From assembly GCA_964427895.1 (NCBI GenBank), contig CAYRUZ010000010.1:1-33867 (forward strand): a DNA stretch of 33,867 bases, read 5' to 3'. The position numbers were made by a program, and so were the translations under genes. Within the stretch, counting starts at the first letter, position 1. Each line of letters starts with the position of its first letter. The notes beneath the pieces were generated by a model. That model did no database searches. It saw only the letters and a program-made list of their open reading frames with translations, and was not told where the DNA came from. Shown here piece by piece: positions 23,911 to 30,545 of the stretch. The DNA comes from CAYRUZ01 sp964427895. GTDB taxonomy: Bacteria > Patescibacteriota > Gracilibacteria > Peribacterales > Peribacteraceae.

Positions 23911-23933
23911 GCCCGTCGGTCTCACCGACGGGC
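23911..23933 (+). terminator. GC-rich hairpin after the His-rich membrane protein gene
   Basis: Perfect 10-bp stem GCCCGTCGGT/ACCGACGGGC with a CTC loop, followed by TTCCC. It overlaps a smaller GGGCTC-TT-GAGCCC hairpin. The T-tract is poor. Confidence 0.6.
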
Positions 23934-23948
23934 TTCCCTGTCATAATC

Positions 23949-23977
23949 GCAAAAAGGCCCGAAAAAGGCCTTTTTGC
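23949..23977. terminator. Bidirectional terminator between the membrane gene and nrdJ
   Basis: Stem GCAAAAAGGCC (23949-23959) with GGCCTTTTTGC (23967-23977). A-run and T-run make it work on both strands. The nrdJ stop is 18 bp away. Confidence 0.9.
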
Positions 23978-23995
23978 ACTCTCTCTACGAACGGA

Positions 23996-26900
23996 TCAGG
24001 AACACCCACTCGTGACGCCGCAGTCGAGACAGACTTCACAGCTGCCATTGCGCTTCATCTTCATGCTGCCGCAACCGCTGCAGATGCTGCCGGTGAATCC
24101 CTGTAATTTGGCCTGCTCGGTCTTGGTAACAGGAGCGGCCGCCTCCACCGCAGAGGCCTTTTCCGTGACGGGCAATTCCACCGACGCGGCGGGCGCCCCT
24201 TCGTCGACAACCGGGAGACGCATGGCGAAGGCATCCTTGCTCTTGCTTCCTTCGCGGTACGCCTGCTCCACGAGCTCGTGGTTGTGCAGGAGCATCGCCT
24301 TTTCCTTGGGCAGGAATTTGAGACCCAGCCAGCGGCCCAGGTAGTCCATGATGGACTTCACCATCGGGATTTCGCGGTTGCTCGTCATGCCCATCGGCTC
24401 GAAGCGGCTGTGCGCCAGCTTCTCGCAGAGAACCTCGAGCGGAACGCCGTACTGGAGGTTCATGGAGATGCTCAGGGCGAGCGTGTCCATCACGCCGGAG
24501 AGCGTGGATCCTTCCTTGTTCATCTTGATGAAGATCTCGCCCGGGCTGCCATCCTCGTACATGCCCACCGTGACGTAGCCTTCGTGGCCGGCAATGGTGA
24601 ACTTGTGCGTGATGGCCATGCGCTCCGCCGGCAGTTTGCGGCGGCGCGGGATTTCCTTGATGACGATCTTCTCGATTACCTGCGGCTCGGCCTTCTCCTC
24701 TTCTTTCTTGCTGTCGGAGACGTTACTGAGCGCCTGGCTGAGCTTGGAGCCGTCGCGGTAGAGCGCGTTGGCCTTGAGCGAGAGTTTCCAGCTGAGGAAG
24801 TAGGCGTTCTTGATGTCCTCGACCGTCGCTTCGTTGGGCAGGTTGATAGTCTTGCTGATCGCGCCGGAGATGAACGGCTGCGCAGCGGCCATCATGCGGA
24901 TATGCCCCTCGGCGGCGATAAAGCGCTTGCCGATCTTGCCGCACTTGTTGGCGCAATCGAAGACGGCGAGGTGCTCGCTCTTGAGGTGCGGTGCGCCCTC
25001 GACGGTCATGTGGCCGCAGACGGCGACGTTCGCGTCGTCCATCTGCTGCTGTGTGAAGCCGAGCGCCTTGAGAAGATTGAACGCAGGATCGTTCATCTGC
25101 TCCTCGGTGAAGCCGAGGCGCTTCATCGTCTCGTCACCCAACACCCAACGATTGAAGGCGAAACTGATCTCGAAGACGGAGGCGAGGTTGCTTTCCACCT
25201 TGGCGATGTCCGCGTCGGTGAAGCCCTTCTCGCGCAGGCTGGCGCGATTGATGTGGGGCACGCCCTCCAGGCTCATGGTGCCCATCACGTAACGCATGAT
25301 TTCGCGGACCTGCGTCTCGCTGTACCCGAGGTTGTGGAGGGCGGGCTCGACGGACTGGTTGGCGATCTTCATGTATCCGCCGCCGGCGAGCTTCTTAAAT
25401 TTTACGAGGGCGAAGTCTGGTTCGACGCCCGTGGTGTCGCAGTCCATGAGCAGTCCGATGGTGCCAGTCGGGGCGATGACCGTCGTCTGCGCGTTGCGGT
25501 AGCCGTGCTCCTCCCCCATCGCGAGAGCGCGATCCCAGCACTCCTTGGCGGGCTCAAGCAGGTACTGCGGACAGACATCCTGGTCGATTCCGACCGGCGG
25601 GACGTGCAGGCCCTCGTACTCCTTCGCGGGGGCGTCGTAGGCGGCGCGGCGGTGATTGCGCATGACGCGCAGCATGTGCTCGCGGTTCTTGCTAAAGCCC
25701 GGGAATGCGCCGGAATTGCGCGCCATCTCGGCGGACGTGGCGTAGCTCTCGCCCGTGAGGATGGCGGTAATGGACGCGCAGATGGCGCGCCCCTCCTGGG
25801 AATCGTACGGAATACCCATGCGCATCAGCAGGGCGCCGATGTTGGCGTAGCCCAAACCGAGCGTGCGGAAGCGGTAGCTGAGCTCTGCGATCTCCTTGCT
25901 CGGGAACTGGGCCATGAGCACCGAGATCTCGAGGACGATGGTCCAGAGGCGCGTGGCGTGGATGAAGCGGTCGACCTCGATGGTTCCGTGCTCGGCGTCG
26001 TAGAACTTAAGGAGGTTGAGGGAAGCGAGGTTACAAGCCGTGTTATCGAGGAACATGTACTCGCTGCACGGGTTGCTGGCATTGATGCGGCCGGACGTCG
26101 GGCAGGTGTGCCAGTCGTTGATCGTCGTGTCGTACTGCACCCCAGGATCGGCGCAGGCCCATGCGGCGTAGCCGATCTGCTCCCACAGTGCGCGAGCCTT
26201 GAGGGTCTTGCTCGGACGCGGTGCGCGGCCTTCTTTTTCCGCCTTGCGCAGCTCGGTGCGCCAGTAGAGGTTCCAGTCGCCGTCGTTCTCGACGGCCGTG
26301 AAGAACTCGTGGGAGATACGGACGGAGTTGTTGCTGTTCTGTCCCGACACCGTCTGGTAGGCCTCGCCGTTGAAGTCGGTGTCGTAGCCGGCCTTGGCGA
26401 GCGCGGCGACCTTCTTCTCCTCGTTCACCTTCCAGTTGATGAAAGCCTCGATATCCGGGTGATCCAGGTCGAGACACACCATCTTCGCTGCGCGGCGCGT
26501 CGTACCGCCGGACTTGATGGCACCCGCGGCGCGGTCGCCGATCTTGAGGAAGCTCATCAGACCGGAGCTCTTTCCTCCGCCGGAGAGCGGCTCCCCTTCT
26601 CCGCGCAGGCGGGAGAAGTTGCTGCCCGTGCCGGATCCGAATTTGAAGAGGCGCGCCTCGCGGATCCACAGATCCATGATGCCGCCTTCGTTGACCATGT
26701 CGTCGTCGACGGACTGGATGAAGCAGGCGTGCGGCTGCGGGTGCGTGTAGGCGTCGGCACTGCGCTTCACTTCGCCGGAGGTCGGGTCGACGTAGTAGTG
26801 ACCCTGTGCCGGTCCCGTGATGCCGTAGGCCGTGTTGAGACCGGTGTTGAACCACTGCGGGCTGTTTGGGGCAGCCATCTGGTGCACGAGCATGTAGGAC

Positions 26901-27400
26901 AGCTCGTCCTCGAACGCCTGGGCGTCCTGTGTCGTCTTGAAGTACCCGTACGTCTCGCCCCAGTGGCGCCAGCATCCTGCGAGACGGCGAACAACCTGGC
27001 GCACGCTGCGCTCAGGGCCGAGGATCGGATTGCCCTTCTCATCCTTCTGTACCTGACCGTTCGCGTCGAATTGCGGCACGCCGGCCTTGCGGAAGTACTT
27101 GCTCACGACGATGTCCGTCGCAACCTGGCTCCAATCCGCCGGGATCTCGGCATCCTGCATCTCGAACACGATGGAGCCGTTCGTGTTCTTGATACGACTC
27201 GTGCGCTTCTCGTAGGTCACCTCTTCCAACGGGTCGCTGCCCGGCGTGGTGAATACACGGGGAATGGACAATCCCTCCGCCCGCTTTTGCGTGGCGGCGG
27301 TGACTGCATGTTCCTTGGCTGCCTCAAGCGGTTCTATCACCCCTTCCTGGTGCACGTGCGGCTTCTTATTCTTGCTCTGCTGGGCGGCCTGGGGGTTCAT
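23996..27400 (-). CDS. nrdJ: Adenosylcobalamin-dependent (class II) ribonucleotide reductase
   Basis: 1134 aa. Reduces ribonucleotides to deoxyribonucleotides, using coenzyme B12 to make a thiyl radical, so no small subunit or oxygen is needed. Radical-site residues N443, C445 and E447 (NPCSEYMFLDNTACNLASLN). The redox pair is C226 (PHACFIQSV) and C456. The N-terminus (TPGSDPLEEVTYEKR, LVHQMAAPNSPQWFNTG) is typical of NrdJ, without an ATP cone. The late TSCPD-type domain (FTIAGHEGYVTVGMYEDGSP) and a Cys-rich end (CSGCGSMKMKRNGSCEVCLD, then CGVTSGCS) act in re-reduction or zinc binding. Longer than many NrdJ but no break is visible. Alone in its transcript and probably repressed by NrdR. Confidence 0.97.
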   Translation of the reverse strand: MNPQAAQQSKNKKPHVHQEGVIEPLEAAKEHAVTAATQKRAEGLSIPRVFTTPGSDPLEEVTYEKRTSRIKNTNGSIVFEMQDAEIPADWSQVATDIVVSKYFRKAGVPQFDANGQVQKDEKGNPILGPERSVRQVVRRLAGCWRHWGETYGYFKTTQDAQAFEDELSYMLVHQMAAPNSPQWFNTGLNTAYGITGPAQGHYYVDPTSGEVKRSADAYTHPQPHACFIQSVDDDMVNEGGIMDLWIREARLFKFGSGTGSNFSRLRGEGEPLSGGGKSSGLMSFLKIGDRAAGAIKSGGTTRRAAKMVCLDLDHPDIEAFINWKVNEEKKVAALAKAGYDTDFNGEAYQTVSGQNSNNSVRISHEFFTAVENDGDWNLYWRTELRKAEKEGRAPRPSKTLKARALWEQIGYAAWACADPGVQYDTTINDWHTCPTSGRINASNPCSEYMFLDNTACNLASLNLLKFYDAEHGTIEVDRFIHATRLWTIVLEISVLMAQFPSKEIAELSYRFRTLGLGYANIGALLMRMGIPYDSQEGRAICASITAILTGESYATSAEMARNSGAFPGFSKNREHMLRVMRNHRRAAYDAPAKEYEGLHVPPVGIDQDVCPQYLLEPAKECWDRALAMGEEHGYRNAQTTVIAPTGTIGLLMDCDTTGVEPDFALVKFKKLAGGGYMKIANQSVEPALHNLGYSETQVREIMRYVMGTMSLEGVPHINRASLREKGFTDADIAKVESNLASVFEISFAFNRWVLGDETMKRLGFTEEQMNDPAFNLLKALGFTQQQMDDANVAVCGHMTVEGAPHLKSEHLAVFDCANKCGKIGKRFIAAEGHIRMMAAAQPFISGAISKTINLPNEATVEDIKNAYFLSWKLSLKANALYRDGSKLSQALSNVSDSKKEEEKAEPQVIEKIVIKEIPRRRKLPAERMAITHKFTIAGHEGYVTVGMYEDGSPGEIFIKMNKEGSTLSGVMDTLALSISMNLQYGVPLEVLCEKLAHSRFEPMGMTSNREIPMVKSIMDYLGRWLGLKFLPKEKAMLLHNHELVEQAYREGSKSKDAFAMRLPVVDEGAPAASVELPVTEKASAVEAAAPVTKTEQAKLQGFTGSICSGCGSMKMKRNGSCEVCLDCGVTSGCS

Positions 27401-27466
27401 GATGGATGAGAGGGAAGAGAGGAGAGAAAAGACAGCACACCCCGAGACTGGCTTACAGAGGCCAAA

Positions 27467-27482
27467 ACACTCGATTTAGTGT
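27467..27482. promoter_or_regulatory. NrdR box 2
   Basis: ACACTCGATTTAGTGT fits the NrdR palindrome (ACAC-N8-AGTGT-like ends), with an imperfect centre. It is 32 bp from box 1, about three helical turns. Confidence 0.75.
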
Positions 27483-27498
27483 CCCGGGGCAACCAAAC

Positions 27499-27514
27499 AC
27501 ACAAGATATAGTGT
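27499..27514. promoter_or_regulatory. NrdR box 1, overlapping the nrdJ transcription start
   Basis: ACACAAGATATAGTGT is close to the NrdR consensus ACACWATATATWGTGT. It lies just after the -10 box, over the likely start point, where bound repressor would block RNA polymerase. Confidence 0.82.
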
Positions 27515-27517
27515 TGA

Positions 27518-27523
27518 ATTATA
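27518..27523 (-). promoter_or_regulatory. -10 box (TATAAT) of nrdJ
   Basis: Perfect TATAAT on the minus strand, 4 nt before NrdR box 1. The -35 at the right distance is poor (TAGAAT). An alternative pair uses TTGACA (27571-27576) with TATTTA (27548-27553). Confidence 0.6.
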
Positions 27524-27576
27524 GCTATCAATACCTCTCCATTCTAGTAAATAATTACGAATATTTTGTTTGTCAA

Positions 27577-27868
27577 AGTCCCGCGAATCGTGAAAACACG
27601 GGGGCAACGACAGGCTTTTTCCTTCCACGTTTCGGGTACCGAAGTGTTATCACTGGCGGTTGCCACAGCACCTTTTGGCGCCGCTCGTAAAGCCCAAGTT
27701 TTTTGTTTCGCCATCGCGCCGAAGACCACCGGAAAGAAGTCGATGACTCTACCGGGATTCGACGTGTTGCGCCGTGGCGCACGGCGGTACCACTCGTGGG
27801 AAATTTCTCGCTCAAACAATGCACGTACGTGGCAACAGCGCTACAATCAGCCGCGTTCTGCCCCTCCC
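27577..27868. other. Gene-free, hairpin-rich stretch between nrdJ and the flavin reductase gene
   Basis: No convincing gene. Short hairpins lie close together: CGTG-AAAA-CACG, TTCGG-GTA-CCGAA, GTGTTATCAC, TGGC-GGT-TGCCA, and GCACC-TTTT-GGCGC. An in-frame extension of the downstream gene crosses it, but its sequence looks random. It may hold a small RNA or leader on either strand; I could not assign one. Confidence 0.4.
27842..27847 (+). promoter_or_regulatory. Possible -10 box (TACAAT) of the flavin reductase gene
   Basis: TACAAT ends 21 nt before the ATG at 27869. No clear -35 or Shine-Dalgarno. Confidence 0.35.
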
Positions 27869-28591
27869 ATGGACCAACCCGCTACACCTTTGCCAATCAA
27901 GATCGGCGTCATCGTCGCCGGCAACAACGACCCCTCCAACAGCGACACACTCGCCGAAGCGCTCATGAAGGGCGTGCGCGCAGAGGGGGTGGAAAGCGTA
28001 AAGATACGACTGAAAGATCTGAAGATCGATCACTTCTCGCTGCACTACTACGAACACCGCTCGTGCAACGACGATGACTATGTGCAGGTGCAGAACCTCA
28101 TCGACGAATCGTCCGCGGTGGTTATCGCCACACCGATCTGGAACTTCTCCGTTCCGGCCCATCTCAAAAACATGATGGACCGCCTGGGGGCTTTCGCACT
28201 GGACCAAGAGACGCACTCGCGCGGGCAGTTGAACGGCAAACCGTTCTACCTCGTGTACACCGGCGGTGCTCCGATGATCGCTTGGAAAGCATTGATGTAC
28301 CTCACCACGCTGCACATCGGAGAAGCCATCAAATATTACGGCGGAGTCGTGGTGGGTCGTCACTTCGAACCGAAGAGTCTTCCGGGACGCGGCAAATTCG
28401 GCCTCGTCGTGGATCAGCGACCGGCGAGCCTCGCGAAAATGGAGAAGAACGGCAGATGGCTGGCCGGAGTGGCGAAGCATTACAAGGAAAACGGGAGTCT
28501 CCCCGTGCGCTCCAGAATTTCGTACAAATTCTTCAGCTTCCTGTACCGCGTGGGGAACCGGATCATGTATCCGATCAGCACGCTGCAGTAA
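27869..28591 (+). CDS. NADPH-dependent FMN reductase / flavodoxin-like oxidoreductase
   Basis: 240 aa. The flavodoxin-like fold begins IKIGVIVAGNNDPSNSDTLA (residues 10-29), an FMN-phosphate loop variant, and continues with SSAVVIATPIWNFSVPAHLK then NMMDRLGAF, the best signature of the NAD(P)H:FMN reductase/acyl-carrier phosphodiesterase group. YLVYTGGAP follows at the second flavin loop. A C-terminal ~50 residues rich in Lys/Arg (ISYKFFSFLYRVGNRIMYPI) extends past the usual fold and may touch the membrane. The likely role is two-electron transfer to quinones, flavin or azo compounds; the substrate is unknown. The ATG at 27869 gives the normal N-terminus. Confidence 0.8.
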   Translation: MDQPATPLPIKIGVIVAGNNDPSNSDTLAEALMKGVRAEGVESVKIRLKDLKIDHFSLHYYEHRSCNDDDYVQVQNLIDESSAVVIATPIWNFSVPAHLKNMMDRLGAFALDQETHSRGQLNGKPFYLVYTGGAPMIAWKALMYLTTLHIGEAIKYYGGVVVGRHFEPKSLPGRGKFGLVVDQRPASLAKMEKNGRWLAGVAKHYKENGSLPVRSRISYKFFSFLYRVGNRIMYPISTLQ

Positions 28592-28616
28592 CATTTACGC
28601 AGGGATACAATCAGCG

Positions 28617-28622
28617 GATACT
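28617..28622 (+). promoter_or_regulatory. -10 box (GATACT) of the 28630 gene, leaderless geometry
   Basis: GATACT ends 7 nt before the ATG. A second box, TACAAT (28606-28611), lies 18 nt before it. Confidence 0.4.
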
Positions 28623-28629
28623 GCGCGCA

Positions 28630-29166
28630 ATGGACGCGCTGAAAGATACGTCGACGGCGCTGCTGGAATTGAATGCTTTTTTGGCATTCGCGTCGGTCGA
28701 GGCGCAAGGTTCACCGTGCATCGCCGACGTGGTGCGCCAAGTGGAACAGATCCAAGGACCGCTGCGCGAAGCATTCCAGTGCTTGCTCGCGCAGTGCCGC
28801 GCGATGGAGAACAAACCGGCCGGTCTCCAGCGCCTCATCGATCGCCACGACCTGCGCGCGTTGCTCGTCACCGTTTCGGAGCCGCGCGGAGACGCCGCGC
28901 AATTGGAGCTGTTCCGTGCCGTGCGCGAGTGGATTGTCCTGCGCGACTGTCCGCCAGTGGGCATGCGTGAACGCTGGCATGAGCTTGTGGAACATCTGAA
29001 CGTCGTTTCTGCCCTTTGCAGCGGCGCATCGGTGAAGACGGCGGATCTGGAATGGATCGAATACGGCATTACCAGCAATATCACTAAGACGGGGTACGTG
29101 CTCATCAACAACGGCACAATCAGCTGGCTTGGGCAGTTGCACGCGCTGGGGCCTGCAGGGAAATGA
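28630..29166 (+). CDS. Hypothetical protein
   Basis: 178 aa; I do not recognise the family. Mostly helical in appearance (LKDTSTALLELNAFLAFASV, then VRQVEQIQGPLREAFQCLLA), with several separate Cys that form no metal motif. The C-terminus (EWIEYGITSNITKTGYVLIN, then NGTISWLGQLHAL) looks like a short beta region. No signal peptide or membrane helix. The start at 28630 was chosen because it follows a -10 box and clears the flavin reductase gene, which ends 38 nt upstream. The stop lies inside an AT-rich repeated element. Confidence 0.65.
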   Translation: MDALKDTSTALLELNAFLAFASVEAQGSPCIADVVRQVEQIQGPLREAFQCLLAQCRAMENKPAGLQRLIDRHDLRALLVTVSEPRGDAAQLELFRAVREWIVLRDCPPVGMRERWHELVEHLNVVSALCSGASVKTADLEWIEYGITSNITKTGYVLINNGTISWLGQLHALGPAGK

Positions 29167-29186
29167 ATACATTTTTTATTCGATAA
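29161..29186 (-). repeat. AT-rich intergenic element, copy B (inverted)
   Basis: On the minus strand it matches 12512-12537 at 24 of 26 bases. It overlaps the stop codon of the 28630 gene (TGA 29164-29166). It contains the small inverted repeat GAATA...TATTC. Confidence 0.65.
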
Positions 29187-29191
29187 AGCGC

Positions 29192-29249
29192 CCCGGTTAT
29201 TTGCCGGGTGTACCATGGCGCGCTCCCTTTCCACCGTGGAAAGAGAGCG
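29192..29249 (+). promoter_or_regulatory. Two hairpins in the leader of the IMP cyclohydrolase gene
   Basis: Hairpin 1: CCCGG/CCGGG (29192-29208). Hairpin 2: CGCTC-C-CTTTCC / GGAAAG-A-GAGCG (29221-29249), a long stem with one mismatch. Neither is followed by a T-run. Purine-gene leaders elsewhere carry riboswitches, but I see no known riboswitch core here. Confidence 0.4.
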
Positions 29250-29270
29250 TTGATTCGATCCTTTCTCATA

Positions 29271-29276
29271 GAGGAG
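29271..29276 (+). promoter_or_regulatory. Shine-Dalgarno (GAGGAG) fixing a GTG start
   Basis: GAGGAG is 7 nt before the GTG at 29284. The nearby ATG (29279) is in another frame. Confidence 0.75.
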
Positions 29277-29283
29277 ACATGCC

Positions 29284-29868
29284 GTGCAACCACTTGCACT
29301 CCTTTCCGTGACCGATAAGAGCGGCTTGGTGCCGTTCGCCCGCATTCTGAGCAATGCCGGGTATAGCCTTCTCTCGACTGGCGGCACCGCAAAGCACTTG
29401 CGTGATGGCGGTCTTACTGTCAACGAGGTGAGCGCCTACACCGCGCAACGCGAGATATTCGGGGGACGCGTAAAAATCCTGCATCCTCGTATTTTCGGCC
29501 CCATCCTCGCGCGGCCCGACAAAGACATGGTGGAACTTCAGGGTATGGGCTGGGCTCCGATCGATGTCGTTGTGATTAACCTGTACGACTTCGAAGGCGA
29601 AACCAGCAAGCCTGATGTGACCCTTGAACACGCCGTCGAAAACATCGACATCGGCGGCCCTTCTGGGTTACGGGCGGCGGCCAAGAATTTCGAGCGTGTG
29701 ACGGTCGTCTGCAACCCCGCCGACTACGAGTGGGTCGGCCGCAAAATGCAGAATGGCGGCACGAACCGCCACGACCGGTACGAACTCATGCTCAAGGTGT
29801 TCCAACACACAGCCGCCTACGATTACGCCATCGCGAGCTACATGGCCATGCACCCGGTCGCTCCCTAG
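29284..29868 (+). CDS. purH: Stand-alone IMP cyclohydrolase domain (PurH N-terminal half)
   Basis: 194 aa. The domain closes FAICAR to IMP, the last step of purine synthesis. It matches only the first ~200 residues of the ~520-residue bifunctional PurH: LLSVTDKSGLVPFARIL at the N-terminus, GYSLLSTGGTAKHLRDGG, GRVKILHPRIFGPILAR, DVVVINLYDF, ENIDIGGPSGLRAAAKNF and TAAYDYAIASYMA are all present. The AICAR transformylase half is absent: the frame ends in TAG and a hairpin terminator follows, so this is not a simple frameshift. It starts at GTG with a good Shine-Dalgarno. It may be a real single-domain enzyme or a domain reused for another role; no other purine gene is nearby. Confidence 0.88.
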   Translation: MQPLALLSVTDKSGLVPFARILSNAGYSLLSTGGTAKHLRDGGLTVNEVSAYTAQREIFGGRVKILHPRIFGPILARPDKDMVELQGMGWAPIDVVVINLYDFEGETSKPDVTLEHAVENIDIGGPSGLRAAAKNFERVTVVCNPADYEWVGRKMQNGGTNRHDRYELMLKVFQHTAAYDYAIASYMAMHPVAP

Positions 29869-29889
29869 AGAAATCGATTCAACAAACCG

Positions 29890-29921
29890 CAATGACCGAA
29901 CGCCCACGCGCTCGGTCATTG
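29890..29921. terminator. Bidirectional hairpin between purH and the TrpR-like gene
   Basis: Perfect 10-bp stem CAATGACCGA (29890-29899) with TCGGTCATTG (29912-29921), 12-nt loop. T/A-rich flanks. It sits between convergent stops. Confidence 0.8.
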
Positions 29922-29928
29922 AACACAT

Positions 29929-30390
29929 TTATTGTCCAGATTGGCGCTCGAGATATTTTTGCAGCGGGGAGAGCGGTTTTTTCTCTTCCTGCAGGGTTCC
30001 GCTTGAATCCTGCTGTTTGCTCATCTCGGATGCGTGGAACGGCTGAGGAAGCGGCGGTCGAGGCTGTTCGGGTTTGATCAAACGATGATGGCGATGTGCC
30101 TTAAGGACGGTTCGGTATCCCCCTTCTCCATTCTCGAGAAAATGGGCGACACGGGTGACCGTCGTCGTCGAAGCGCCCGTTGCAGCGGCAACCTGTCGGT
30201 AGCTGTAGCCTTGTGCCAGAAGCCGGGCGACTTCCAAGCGTTCGCTGAGTGCCTGCATCTCGCTGAGTGTTGCCACGTCGCGAAGGAAATTCGCGATGTC
30301 TTCCTCCGTCTTCAAGCTGTGGATGGCTGCAACCAAGGCACGCATCCACGGCTCTTTCCGCCAACTGTCTTCGGTGAAACGACGTTTCAT
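29929..30390 (-). CDS. TrpR/YerC-type DNA-binding protein
   Basis: 153 aa. Residues ~15-95 match the TrpR-like superfamily as in Bacillus YerC: FLRDVATLSEMQALSERLEV then ARLLAQGYSYRQVAAATGAS and TTTVTRVAHFLENG, with the helix-turn-helix at about 60-85. Cytoplasmic regulator; the ligand is unknown. The C-terminal ~55 residues (KPEQPRPPLPQPFHASE, then LSPLQKYLERQSGQ) are a Pro/Gln-rich, likely disordered tail that the short YerC proteins lack. The start is taken as the ATG at 30390. A GTG at 30396 is also possible, since GGAGG (30405-30409) stands 8 nt before it. Divergent from the HtrA gene, so it may control that promoter region. Confidence 0.82.
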   Translation of the reverse strand: MKRRFTEDSWRKEPWMRALVAAIHSLKTEEDIANFLRDVATLSEMQALSERLEVARLLAQGYSYRQVAAATGASTTTVTRVAHFLENGEGGYRTVLKAHRHHRLIKPEQPRPPLPQPFHASEMSKQQDSSGTLQEEKKPLSPLQKYLERQSGQ

Positions 30391-30465
30391 GGGCACCGAG
30401 CGTACCTCCCCCACTCCGGCGTGTCTATGTGGTCACTCAGTAAAACAGGCATGGCAATCCGCTGT

Positions 30466-30482
30466 CTTAAAACGCCCTTAAG
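30466..30482. promoter_or_regulatory. Inverted repeat between the TrpR-like and HtrA genes
   Basis: CTTAA-AACGCCC-TTAAG, centred in the divergent intergenic region about 20 bp before the HtrA -35-like box. It could be an operator; weak evidence. Confidence 0.3.
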
Positions 30483-30501
30483 ATCCGACCAGTAGACTTC
30501 G

Positions 30502-30533
30502 TTGACGCACGCACACTCGCGTCGGAACATATT
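30502..30533 (+). promoter_or_regulatory. Possible promoter of the HtrA gene
   Basis: TTGACG (30502-30507) and CATATT (30528-30533) with a long 20-bp spacer. The ATG follows 12 nt after the -10-like box. Confidence 0.35.
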
Positions 30534-30545
30534 GCACGACTCCCT

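Noticed and set aside
24278..27409. 1043-residue plus-strand frame opposite nrdJ
   Set aside because: Antisense shadow created by GC-rich codon bias. nrdJ on the other strand has full catalytic motifs, while this frame has none.
27577..27730. Cobalamin riboswitch for nrdJ
   Set aside because: Only fragments resemble the consensus, the order is incomplete, and the nrdJ promoter and NrdR boxes lie downstream of it. Kept only as a finding to test.
27566..27868. N-terminal 101-residue extension of the flavin reductase
   Set aside because: No family similarity, random-looking sequence, and the normal fold starts at the ATG at 27869.
29167..29283. ZTP (pfl) riboswitch before purH
   Set aside because: The conserved core of that riboswitch is not present; only generic hairpins are.
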